This document shows, piece by piece, positions 50,854 to 60,280 of a stretch of 64,000 nt of DNA. Each line of letters starts with the position of its first letter. The first letter of the stretch is position 1. The notes below the pieces were generated by a model. It did no database searches. It had not been told where the DNA came from and worked only from the letters and a program-made list of their open reading frames with translations. Where the stretch lies: NCBI GenBank assembly GCA_949318235.1, contig OX439131.1, forward strand, positions 8,713,811 through 8,777,810. The letters run 5' to 3'. This DNA comes from Ecdyonurus torrentis (lineage: Eukaryota; Arthropoda; Insecta; Ephemeroptera; Heptageniidae). The position numbers and the translations under genes are program-made.

Positions 50854-50990
50854 GACTTACACATTTTGCTTCGCGTGACAAAAGATGAGATACACATTTT
50901 GCTACGCGTGACAAATAACGAGATAGACATTTTGCTAAAAGTGTCAAAAAAACGAGATGAATGTACATATTGTTCACAACAACATCGATT
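50854..50990. repeat. three 33-bp tandem repeats in a MITE-like relic
   Basis: Units at 50854, 50887 and 50920 share ACATTTTGCT(T/A)CGCGTGACAAA. Because the unit is 33 bp, one frame stays open and translates as an 11-residue repeat (HILLRVTK). The segment ends in ACATATTGTTCACAAC, which matches the right end of the element at 54959-55062. I read it as a transposable-element relic, not a gene. Confidence 0.65.
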
Positions 50991-51079
50991 TGCATTTTAA
51001 CATTTCTTAGCATGTAATATGTATTGTCATTCCCGACAATTAAATATGCACCAGAAATGTATTTGTATAGTCCACCAAC

Positions 51080-51536
51080 TTAAAGGGGTTGTCAACAATG
51101 ACTTTTTTTTAAATAGTGATCATCGTGTTGTTAAACCTCCCAAAAACGCGATTTCAAAATTTTAATTAATGCGCTGTGAGCAAAAGCCGTTTTGCAACCC
51201 CGTACCTACGTCGCAGCTACAACTTGCTCTCATGCTAGCTTGGCACAAGCTGGAGTCGTCTTATCTTTGTATAAATTATTATACTACATATTTGAAGTCG
51301 TAAAAACATTTTATATATGTAAAATATTATGTCAAGTAGGGAGAGCAAAAATCAGAGTAACTCCAGCTCACGCTAAAGTAGCGTGAGAGCACGTTGTAGC
51401 TGTGATGTAGGTATGGGGTCGCTAAACGGCTTTTGCTCTGAGCACATTATTGATTATAATTTTGAGATCGCGTTTTCGGGAGGATTAATAACACAATGAT
51501 AATTATTAAAAAAGCAATTGCTGACTATCCCTTTAA
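51080..51536. mobile_element. 449-bp MITE with TTAA target duplication
   Basis: TTAA at 51080-51083 and 51533-51536 flank inverted ends AGGGGTTGTCAACAATGAC and GCAATTGCTGACTATCCCT. Inner arms continue the inversion (ACGCGATTTCAAAATTTTAA against TTATAATTTTGAGATCGCGT; GAGCAAAAGCCGTTT against AAACGGCTTTTGCTC). The TTAAAGG ends resemble piggyBac-related T2-type MITEs known from other animals. It lies in LAMTOR4 intron 2. Confidence 0.75.
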
Positions 51537-51919
51537 GAAAACATATAATCAGAATGTAAGACAAGATGCAGTGACAACATACTAAAAAAGATACAGTTAT
51601 AATAGGCAGTGGATGCCTAGAAGATGGTAGTGGTTTCATTTGTTGGTATGGTTCATATTTGGTTGAACATGATTTTCACACAAATAAAACAGTTTGAGTT
51701 TAGTATTGGTTGACGAAAGGCAAAAGTGGTAAGCATTTTTTTAACATATATTTTTTAGTTAAATTAGCCAAAATCACCATGAAAATGATTTATTTGCCCA
51801 CAATTGGTGCAAAACCAAAATTAGTACATCGTTTTACATATGATGACTTATCATTTCATTTCTCCACTCAAGTTACAATGACAGAGTATAAAGCCTGTGT
51901 GTTTGCATCTGAAGCAAAC

Positions 51920-51953
<34 letters not shown>

Positions 51954-52006
51954 CTTTTTTTTTTTTTTTTAGCACTTAAAAACTTTGTAAACCAATAAAT
52001 ACATAC

Positions 52007-52127
52007 TTGAAATTTTGTGGAACTTATCATCTTTGCCGAGGTTAGGCTGCTCGATCACCTCACTCATGTAAACAAGCTCCGTGATGTGACTCGCAAGCTG
52101 CTCATCATTCTCCAGCTCACCTCCTGA
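52007..52127 (-). CDS. Lamtor4: LAMTOR4, coding exon 2
   Basis: Bounded by an acceptor (TTTGTCTGCAG, ending 52128) and a donor (CAA|GTATGT at 52007/52006). The 121-nt exon reads SGGELENDEQLASHITELVY and on to HKIS, then one base of a split codon. Human LAMTOR4 has SSGDLENDEQAASAISELV here, an unmistakable match. Intron 2 (49937-52006) is about 2.07 kb and holds three MITE-like elements. Confidence 0.93.
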
Positions 52128-52699
52128 CTGCAGACAAATGTAATTTAAGTTAATCAGAATGTTAGACTACAAACACAACATGTGCAATTTCTTAGAGCTC
52201 CTGTGGATTTTGGAGCACATTCTTCTCCTGAGGATTACTTTGGAAAAAGAAGTTGATTTCCGGTAAAAGAAATAATATAAATATTGTTAAATGAAAGAGA
52301 AATAGTAATGGGTCACTGACTCGTAAGGCTGATTGTGAGGTGTCGGAGCCATGGAAACTATTGAATATAATATATTATTATACTTCAAAGCCAAATCTTG
52401 CTTGGAGACAATTAGGAAATGGACAGCTACTGCAGACTCTGTCGGTGTTGGTAGGGTATCATATTATACACATTTCTATCAATTTTGCAACCCAATTTAC
52501 CAATTATCAATTAAAAAACACAAACCAAAACTTTAACTTGAATGTGGCAACGTGGGCTATATAGAAAGCTTCACAGTAAAAAAATAATAATACACATAAT
52601 AATAATAAGACTATGCTAAATAGCCCCGTAAAACCAACCAACCATAAATTATCTTGTATTAATCAAAAGCAAGATGATGCGAATATGTATTAGACTTAC

Positions 52700-52771
52700 A
52701 GCAACTACTGCTCCATCCTCAGTTAATACCAAGTAACCAACTTGGTCTGGAATTCTCTCAAGACTCAGCAT
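52700..52771 (-). CDS. Lamtor4: LAMTOR4 (Ragulator complex subunit), coding exon 1
   Basis: LAMTOR4 is a small roadblock-fold subunit of Ragulator, the lysosomal scaffold that binds Rag GTPases and recruits mTORC1 when amino acids are sufficient. The ATG at 52771 opens MLSLERIPDQVGYLVLTEDG, which matches the GLERIPDQLGYLVLSE start of the human protein. The exon ends GCT|GTAAGT at 52700/52699 in phase 0. Joined to exons 2 and 3 the protein has 98 residues, against 99 in human, with all splice phases consistent. An acceptor (TTGATTTCAG) ends at 52791, so the coding start sits 19 bases into this exon and an upstream untranslated exon exists. No broken frames; it appears functional. Confidence 0.94.
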
Positions 52772-52790
52772 CGCAGGTTAATCAGTAAAC

Positions 52791-53483
52791 CTGAAATCAA
52801 TGTAAGAAATCCCTTACTCACATATATATGTTTGAATAATTAAATGCTTAAGTTACTAGAATCATAGAGACTTTGTGACGTAGTAAAAGCTCGAGGTCAC
52901 GATTGTAGTGGTTTATAGGTACAGTAGTAGTAGGTGGTGGATATATGATAGCGGATGGATGAATGATATATGTACTATTTATTCACTATAGGTATATACA
53001 GTACAGCGTACAAGTTGTAGCAGATAGGCTCTTGACAGTCTTGACTTGACCGAAGCCAAGTCAAGACTGTCTTGTGTGTCACATACCGCACAACACGCAC
53101 TCACCGAATAATGCATCGTATGCATTTCCTACTCAATGTAACAACAGTAGCATATTTGATATGATATTTATTGAGGGTTGTCACAACTTTATTAATTGCA
53201 TTACGTACACACCAAACTCAAAACATTTTTTTTTTTTACATAATTATGCTGCATATTTTGTTTGCTTGTATATTTTTGTTTATTATAGCAATTTAATGCT
53301 ATTATATTAACATTGTATTAATATTGTATGTATGTATAATATTTATGTATGTACTATGATATGTACTATGAATATGAACTATGTATACGGACAAGATCAA
53401 GCTTTTTCTGATTGGAATTGTTAATTATTTGATCAATATTGTGGTATGTATATATGTTATAATTTATAAATAATGTATCTTAC
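52791..53483 (-). other. Lamtor4: LAMTOR4 5'-UTR intron
   Basis: On the minus strand a near-consensus donor (CAG|GTAAGAT at 53484/53483) and the acceptor at 52791 define a 693-bp intron between an untranslated first exon and coding exon 1. The start of that first exon is not visible but should lie between 53485 and about 53900. Confidence 0.6.
53034..53071. repeat. perfect 15-bp hairpin
   Basis: GACAGTCTTGACTTG and its exact reverse complement are separated by an 8-base loop (ACCGAAGC). It lies in the LAMTOR4 5'-UTR intron. It may be a remnant of an inverted-repeat element or a structured RNA segment. Confidence 0.8.
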
Positions 53484-53484
53484 C

Positions 53485-54001
53485 TGTCGATGTAAATTAA
53501 TGATTTATAATTCAACTATGTATCTTTGAAAAATAATATCATATATTATTTTTAATCAGTATGTATGACATTTGTTTATAAAATCAACAAACAGTCAACA
53601 AACACTTCTAACTGGTCAGCTGACCTAGTTTAAGGTTTTTCACAGCTGCAAAAGTTGAAGTTTTGACAAGCAAATAAATCCTTAAAATTGCCATTAAACG
53701 GTTTATTTAATAGTTTGAAATTTTATTTGTAATTTAATATTAATATTTATTTCAAAATTTATCAAATTTACCATCAAAATTTTAATTTATCTTTTTTTCC
53801 TTCAGTCGACCTTAAACCGAAACATTGAAGCGCCATTTTTATTACATTTTTATTACAGCGCTACGCTTAGATCTGTGCCGAACCTGCCGAATGTATGTAT
53901 GCACAGCTTATATCAAGTATTGATAATGATTTAACATTTTGGGTTTCGTTAAAGAGATTTTTGAATTTTCTAGTATTAAAAAAAAACTAAAATCTATTAT
54001 A
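53485..54001. promoter_or_regulatory. shared upstream region of the divergent LAMTOR4 / THAP gene pair
   Basis: The LAMTOR4 first exon (minus) and the THAP coding start (plus, 54002) leave at most about 0.5 kb for both transcription starts. The segment includes GGTCAGCTGACC (about 53616) and a GCGCCATTTTTATTAC patch with a GCCAT motif. No TATA box is evident. It is inferred to be a bidirectional promoter. Confidence 0.45.
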
Positions 54002-54268
54002 ATGAGTGCCAGTGCCAGTGCTGCCAGTGCCAGTAGAGCCATGAGTAGAGCCTCTACGGGTGAAACTGTTAACCCACGAGATCAAGAACTTCCCATGGTT
54101 CCCATTAAAATGTCAGTAAACAAAGGAGCTGGTGTATGTTGCGTACCTTGTTGTCCTAGTGGATTCAATTTTGGTAAAAAGAATCACTACACCACCGCTC
54201 GTCTTATAAAAAAATGTAAATCCTTGAATTTGACACCTGAGCATCACATCATGTTTCCTGTTCCGATG
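54002..54268 (+). CDS. THAP-domain protein, coding exon 1
   Basis: The first ATG in frame, at 54002, opens 89 residues: an Ala/Ser-rich leader, then the first half of a THAP zinc finger. C46-C47-x2-C50-C51 supplies the first two zinc ligands, and MFPVP near the end resembles the FP motif of the family. The exon ends ATG|GTAAGT in phase 0. No in-frame ATG lies upstream. Confidence 0.75.
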
Positions 54269-54300
54269 GTAAGTTTATATGTATGCATATTGCATACATA

Positions 54301-54447
54301 TATACTCGACTCAAAAAAACCTCAGTCGATTTAAATCGGGCACGTCTAAAGTATCGCCCATTTTCACATTTGAGGAGAAGGGGGGCGGCTGGGCGATACC
54401 GTAAAAGGTCAAACTGCAGGTAACTCAGGTTTTTTGAGTCGAGTATA
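54301..54447. mobile_element. MITE with TA target sites, THAP intron 1
   Basis: Inverted ends (TACTCGACTCAAAAAAACCT against AACTCAGGTTTTTTGAGTCG) are flanked by TA, the target site of Tc1/mariner-type elements. A second internal inverted pair, GTATCGCCCA and TGGGCGATAC, makes a nested stem. No coding capacity. Confidence 0.75.
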
Positions 54448-54751
54448 CATATGCATCATTTATATATGTATGTACGTTATCAGGTTTATATCCCGCGGTA
54501 TCACAGCATACACAGAGTTTTGATCGGTATATTATGTATGCAATATTAAAATGTACATACATACATATTTAATATTTATGTATGTATAATATGTTGCAGC
54601 AAGTAAAGCAGCAATACAGAGTATGTATGTATGTAAACAACACCAAACCACTATATGTCTATATGTATAATGCATACATACATATTATATACATATACAC
54701 ATAAATTTTTGTTATATATAGCACACACTTTAATTTATAAAACAGTATGTA

Positions 54752-54874
54752 CAGCTCTGGTCAAAAGTTTGAGAACGATTTGTATAGGCAACCCGCAACC
54801 ATCCTAGTATGTTATCTTTATGGGAAAACGCTGCGGCCGCCGCTGCCCTGTTCTTTAACTTGTGGCCAGAGCTG
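54752..54874. mobile_element. 123-bp MITE copy 1, THAP intron 1
   Basis: It begins CAGCTCTGGTCAAAAGTTTG and ends CTTGTGGCCAGAGCTG, with TA on each side (54750-54751, 54875-54876). It is about 75-80% identical by eye to the element at 58822-58941 in intron 2. TA duplication and short inverted ends fit a Tc1/mariner-type non-autonomous element. Confidence 0.8.
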
Positions 54875-54958
54875 TACATACTATCAATCAAGGTTTTCTT
54901 GAGCTAATAAAATCTAAAAGTTATTACAGGGCTGATTATAAACATACCTATTATTATC

Positions 54959-55062
54959 ATATCGATTGTGTTGCAAACAATATGTGTAACGACTTACACA
55001 TTTTGCTTTGCCTGACAAAATATGAGTTACATATATTGTTCACAACACAATCGAATCGATAT
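54959..55062. mobile_element. about 100-bp MITE with 30-bp inverted ends
   Basis: The left ATCGATTGTGTTGCAAACAA and the right TTGTTCACAACACAATCGA are inverted copies. The centre (ACTTACACATTTTGCTTTGC) matches the 33-bp repeats at 50.85-50.95 kb, so the two belong to one family. Confidence 0.7.
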
Positions 55063-55596
55063 AGTCCTTTAAAGTTCAGGTGGCCAAAAAGTACCATACA
55101 GACCATACCATATATATGATACATATACGAGAGTTAATAGTGACCAATATAGCCATCTCTTGATCATAATTGAAATTAAAGTTAGTGAGGGCTTACGCAT
55201 CGAATCTCGTCAGCTGTTCAGCGCGCCCTAAAGACATGAGCCAAATTGGAAACAAAATTGACCCTCAAAAGTGATAAATTGGAAATATCATTTTGTGTTA
55301 ATTAATTAAATTGATTTAGATTATTTTTATTACTATTTGCTGATTTTTGGAAGGAATTATAAATATTTTTTGGAAATTATCAGTCTCTCAACGGACTGTG
55401 TAGTCGCGCTCCAGGCTATCGCTGCCTGATCGCTGCGTAACCGTGTTATCATTTTTTTCCTGCAGAGGCGCTGTTTTTGTTGACTATGTACTCTCGAATT
55501 ATACCACCTCAGGTCAGGCGCAATGATTAAATGGCCATAGGTATAGTCCTTAAATTTGTCTTTTGTTTGTATTGCAATAATTTTTTTTTCTCGCAG
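55063..55596. other. end of THAP intron 1
   Basis: A GC-richer patch at about 55375-55530 contains an acceptor-like and a donor-like site (TTTCCTGCAG ... CAG|GTCAGG). In phase 0 that piece has a stop, so I do not call it a coding exon. The true acceptor is TTTTCTCGCAG, ending at 55596. Confidence 0.5.
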
Positions 55597-57405
55597 GCAA
55601 CTGTTCTCTACACACCCTGGCGAGATAGAATACCCAAGAGAGTTGATATGGAATTGAAAAGACGATGGCATCATGTTTGTGCATCACATTTTAATAAAGA
55701 AGATATGTTTGAAAAACCATATGTATCAGTCACAGATACAGGCGATAAAATTAAGTTTGATAAAAAAAGTCTTACATATTTAAAACCTCAAGCAGTACCT
55801 CTACATTTTCCTGGAGTACCCAAGTATTTAATCAACTCAAAGAAACCAAGAAAACCTCCTAAAAAGCGCTTACCCCTTCTTCCTAAACCTAAACCAAATG
55901 AAATGGCTCAAACAACTGTGCCCACTCCTGCTGTGTGTGAAGAAGAGCCTGAAATCCTTGAAGGAATGGAAACATTTGAACCAACACAAACAATAACCCC
56001 AAGCTCATCACCCGTTATGTTTGAAGCTTACACTCCTCAGTATGCATATGATAAAATAGAATTCACAGATCCTGATGACATTCCGGCAGACATAATCTAC
56101 TGTGACCAATCAGTACCTGAATCACCCAGTCACTTTGAAGAGACAAGTTATATTGTTCAAAACCAGAAAATAGCACCAAAATCAAAAGGAATTGCTTTGA
56201 AAAGATCACAGCAAAATATAATTATACCTGTTCTGCCCAAAACTAATGCTCCATCTATATCAACCACTCAACAAGCTAAGAAATTTGTGCCTAATATATT
56301 AGCTAAAAAATCAAAACTTCTGAAAGTTGATAACCTGCAAGAATCTTTAGAAACAGAAATTACTAAAGTTCCTTTGAGTGATCTTACTTTTGATAATGAA
56401 GCATCAGATGGATCAGCAGTGACTGACTTCCAGTATATTGAACCCGTGAATATATCTAAAAGTCCCTCGCCAGATAAGTGTCAGTCTAATTCTCCACTTA
56501 CCAGCCTTGACATGTCTTCTCAACCCGAGGAACCTCAAACATCACTCACGAGTCTTAATATTGCCCAGGTGAAAAATGATATATTTAAGTCCTCTAAAAA
56601 AGCTCCCAAACAGGGCAGCCATCAACAGTTAAAAAAAGTTGTACCAACTCTAAATGCGATATCCCCTACATTAACTTCACAACAGTTGGAAACTACCACC
56701 TCACACACTGTACAAGTAAATTATTATGGCATACCATTAGCTAACGTTCCACTACCCACAAGTAAGCCTGTTCTTCCTTTGCCATCACAGCTATTAAAAA
56801 CATATTCCAATAACTCTAATAATATACAAAGAGAAGGATATCCAGTAAATATGGAATTGCTAAACCATGCAAGTGATAATATCTTAACTGAAGCCAAAAA
56901 ACTGCCAACATGTAGCAAATCAGCTGAATCAATTTCTGAAGCCAGTGATCCTGTGAAACCCACCCCTTTTGAAGTATTTGCAGAAATGTGCTCAAAAGTC
57001 AAACTTCCATCACCTCAGTGGGCATTTCAAAAACATAAAAATTTAAAATTTATATCATTTTCTCATGTAGATGTGAATGAGAGTGGTAATTTATTGGAGA
57101 AGAGAATTGTATTTCAAGGTGATACAGTGGTTAAAGTTTGGTTTGATGGGACTTATTCTAAGACTTATAGTGACAAAATTGTATCCACTTATTCAGATAT
57201 TCTCTATCTTTTATGTAAAACTGATCAATTATTGCCTTGTCCTGGCACAGGCTATAGTGAAGAACCTTACAGTGATAATTGTGACTTGTATAGACATACT
57301 CGTACACAACAGTGTACCCCCTGTAAGAGAGAAGCTAGCAGGATAAGACAAAAACAGTTGAGACGTATGCGAGACATGAAGAAGAGTGGCAAAGCTTCTG
57401 TGGAG
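55597..57405 (+). CDS. THAP-domain protein, main coding exon
   Basis: Residues 90-692 of a predicted 764-aa zinc-dependent DNA-binding protein. The second half of the THAP finger is here: KRRWHHVCASHF (C117-x2-H120 completes the C2CH ligands) and LKPQAVPLHFPG, matching the family's AVPxxF ending. The usual C-to-C gap is about 35-53 residues; here it is 65, so the finger carries an extra stretch around the exon junction. Residues about 165-550 are Pro/Ser/Lys-rich and disordered. From about 554 a compact domain with SPQWAF, KRIVFQGDTVVKVWFDGTY, CPGTG and CTPCKR, plus a basic helix (RIRQKQLRRMRDMKK), resembles C-terminal regions of other insect THAP proteins. The exon ends GAG|GTTTGT, a weak donor, phase 0. 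The reading frame is intact and there is no transposase domain, so it looks like a host gene. Its target is unknown. Confidence 0.8.
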
Positions 57406-58183
57406 GTTTGTAACATACCATATATTTTTTAATTAAAAAATTAACAGTTTAATTTATCAGCATGTACCACTTTATATTTGTCTTCTTCTACAAGACACAT
57501 GCATATTATTAAGCTTAATTATTCATTATGTAATTCATTCAGTTAGAGAGTTGGAAGTACAGTATTTAAAATTAAAGTTGAGGCAAGAGGTGATAAAAAG
57601 CATCTGCTTAAAGGTAATTCGTGTTACAGTAGTTCTATTGTAATAATTTAGTAGAGCTCGCAAGACATCAATTTTCATAATCCCAGTAGAGTAGACTTGG
57701 TTAAAAAAAAATAATTTTTTTAAACTTATTAATACTAACCGCGATGGTTTTTTCCTAATACGCATATTATCGCCAAGTCGATCTTTTTGTTTTAATTTTA
57801 AGCTTTTGTAAATAATATTCTTTCATTTTTATTTTATTCGGCCCTTTTACTTGCCAACGTCAATAAGAGCACGTACTAAATTAATTAAACTATATGCCAA
57901 AGCGCATAATATTTATTCTATCTCTCCTACTCTATCATCTTTTTGCTTTTCCTACCCCAGTGTCAACATATAAAGCGATGTAACTAGCGTGAATCACGAT
58001 ACTGTGCAGTCGGTAGGCGTATTGTTCTCGCGATCTTTCTAGAGTTGGGGAACTCTGGGAAGTGAGGGAGGACACTATTGCTTGCTGGCTGCCTGTCTTA
58101 CACCCCTCTTAGACACGATTTTATATTACAGTGTGAGGATGAGAGGTTTAAACAGCAAGCCGAGTTTGCGCGCGCGATTTTAA

Positions 58184-58258
58184 CCAATCAGCGCGTGCAG
58201 CTGCGGGGGCATCGCGTATATAAACGCGACTGCCACTTGCTTCCTCAGCTCAGTCAGT
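58184..58258 (+). promoter_or_regulatory. CCAAT / TATA / initiator promoter module
   Basis: CCAAT (58184-58188), TATATAAA (58217-58224) and a cluster of TCAG initiator-like sites (58245-58258) lie in order on the plus strand. A TCAG with its A at 58247 is 30 bases past the TATA start, the standard spacing. A transcript from here would carry the ribozyme about 60-75 bases from its 5' end. Confidence 0.55.
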
Positions 58259-58298
58259 TAGCAGATGTGGTGTGAGCCATCTCTAGCTGTACAGAGCT

Positions 58299-58358
58299 CT
58301 CTGCCAAGCCTTACTGATGAGTCCTAGGTAAAGGACGAAACCGGTCTAAGGCAAAGAG
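58299..58358 (+). ncRNA. hammerhead ribozyme, type I, minimal stem III
   Basis: All core parts are present. CTGATGA (58314-58320) is followed by stem II GTCCT...AGGAC (58321-58325, 58332-58336) with loop AGGTAA, then GAA (58337-58339). Stem III is ACC-GGT with no loop (58340-58345) and the cleavage-site C is 58346. Stem I is GCCTTA (58308-58313) pairing perfectly with TAAGGC (58347-58352). It then extends past a 5-nt/2-nt internal loop to CTCT/AGAG (58299-58302, 58355-58358). The loopless 3-bp stem III is the form known in Penelope-like elements and satellite DNAs, which are thought to cut best as dimers. Self-cleavage is predicted between 58346 and 58347. No core base is missing. Confidence 0.92.
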
Positions 58359-58492
58359 TAAGTCTGATGCTGTTTTATAATGTTGTGTCTTTGACGTAGT
58401 GTGAGAACGTGAGATGCTAGGCACATCGTATTTTATTTTGACACTATACCTCCATCCCTTTAACGTCTACTTTTTAACTAGCTAAAGCTAGA

Positions 58493-58581
58493 ATATTTGA
58501 TCCCTAGTCCCAATTTACTATTTAAATTAGAGAATTTTCGCGTTTTATTAATTTTCAATTCAACGTGCTCTAATCTCTACC
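58493..58581. mobile_element. truncated copy of the 48.4-kb MITE family
   Basis: ATTTGATCCCTAGTCCCAAT through TTTTCAATTCAACGTGCTCTAATCTCTAC matches the reverse complement of the element at 48352-48503, lacking about one third at its left end. Confidence 0.65.
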
Positions 58582-58821
58582 AACTATTTTCTAAATATTT
58601 TTTTAAATTTATTAATAATAAATAATAAAAAAATACAGCCAGAATATACAGTACAATACAATGTTTTAATGAATGATACTGCACAATGTACACACAATTG
58701 TGATAATGTATTTTACCATTCAAAAGCCGGCGCTAAATTTCCAATGTTATTCTTATAAAAAAAGAAAGAAAAAAAAAATGCCGGAGTTAGATGGTAAAAT
58801 ATATTATCTCAATCATTTTTA

Positions 58822-58941
58822 TAGCTCTGGCCAAAAGTTCCCAAACGATTTGCATAGGCAACCCACAACCACACTATGTTATTTTTATGAGAAAATGCAG
58901 CGGTCGCCCCTGCCTCGTTCAGGAACTTTTGTCCAGAGCTG
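58822..58941. mobile_element. 120-bp MITE copy 2, THAP intron 2
   Basis: The same family as 54752-54874: it starts TAGCTCTGGCCAAAAGTTCC and ends AACTTTTGTCCAGAGCTG. The right flanking TA has become CA. The conserved middle, ATAGGCAACCC(A/G)CAACCA, is shared with copy 1. Confidence 0.78.
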
Positions 58942-58983
58942 CACATTATAATTTTAAATAGAATTTTTATTTATAGCAGGAAT

Positions 58984-60021
58984 CATATCATCAGTCGGAT
59001 ATAAAAACCTCGGATTAGACATTGGAGTGTTTTTGAAGTTTGAATTGTCATAATTCAAAAACAAAAAGTCACAAAAAATTGAAATTATTTTTGTCGTGCG
59101 GCTTATATAACTGACAATATATTTTATTAATTTCATATTTTTATTTCAAATAGTTCGCTCACAATTCATCAATTAGTAAACTAAAACACCCTGTTTTCCC
59201 ACTGTTCAAAAAAGTGAAATTAAAATTATTATTGCCATGCAACAGTAAGAAATAAAAATTTCAAATTAATATCATACAGTCAAGAAATGTTGCTTATTCT
59301 TAATGTAACTTTGCCAAAATTTGCAAAAAATGGATATCGCGTTCTTTTAATGTTTTGAAGCTCAAAATTATTGTAGGGGTGCAATTTTGTATTCTTAAAA
59401 GATTTCTTTGCAATATACAAAATTATTTTGAAACTTAACTAACATTTATGAATTAATTAACTTATAACCCCTGTATTTACGCAAAAAGCAGTACATAAAA
59501 TGCCTGATGACCGCAACCAACAGTACATTAAATTTTTTAAATTCATTTAAAATCACAGAAATAAGGTATTTACATTATTAGCAAAAGAACATTTAAGAGA
59601 TTCAAAATTGCACCCGTAAAATAATTTTGAGCTTCAAAACATTAAAAGAACGCGAGCTCCGGTTTTTTTTGTTGCAAATTTTGGCGAAAGGGTTGCTTGC
59701 AAAAATATTTCAAATGTACATTAAGAATAAGCAACATTTCTTGACTGTATGATATTAATTTGAAATTTTTATTACTTACTGTTGCATTTCACTTTTTTGA
59801 ACAGAGTGGGAAAACAGGGTGTTTTAGTTTACTAATTGATGAATTGTGAGCGAACTATTTGAAATAAAAATATGAAATTAATAAAATATATTGTCAGTTA
59901 TATAAGCCGCACGACAAAAATAATTTCAATTTTTTGTGACTTTTTGTTTTTGAATTATGACGATTCAAACTTCAAAAACACTCCAATGTCCAATCCTAAT
60001 TCATATCCGACTGACGATATG
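58984..60021. mobile_element. 1.04-kb near-palindromic foldback element, THAP intron 2
   Basis: Arms of about 430 bp (58984-59410 and 59580-60021) are inverted copies with few differences. Ends read CATATCATCAGTCGGATAT and ATATCCGACTGACGATATG. Inner matches include CACCCTGTTTTCCCACT against its reverse complement, and GGTGCAATTTTG near the loop. The left arm has an extra ~20-bp segment near 59221. There is no ORF and no clear target-site duplication. In the unspliced THAP transcript this would fold into a very long double-stranded RNA. Confidence 0.85.
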
Positions 60022-60280
60022 TAAAATGCAATTTTGTATCGTTTGCTTCAGTTGCCAATAAAAACTCAGAGGGAAAACTAAAGAAAAAAATAGTAATAAA
60101 TAATAATAAATAAAAAATTAGTATAGGGATAGGGTAAAGATCTTAATAGAAGATTTTAATTCTTCATTTAAGAAATAAGAATTTTTATTGGCCAAGGTAG
60201 CTTATAGTAACAAAAGTTATGTACAACAAGTTTATAAGTCTTGTCAGTACATACACAAACATATTAATACTGTATTATAT

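Larger units (their letters stand above)
57960..58380 (+). mobile_element. Penelope-like element terminal region (PLTR-type) relic
   Basis: A GC-richer block in THAP intron 2 combines a CCAAT/TATA/initiator module with a type I hammerhead ribozyme just downstream. Penelope-like retroelements are known to carry promoters and hammerhead ribozymes with a minimal stem III in their terminal repeats. No reverse transcriptase or GIY-YIG frame is present here, so this would be a solo or truncated copy. The outer limits are guesses. Confidence 0.5.

Noticed and set aside
55449..55510. Acceptor/donor pair in THAP intron 1 that could define an extra exon
   Set aside because: It contains a stop in the phase needed to join exons 1 and 2. 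The direct 54268-55597 junction is in phase and completes the THAP motif.
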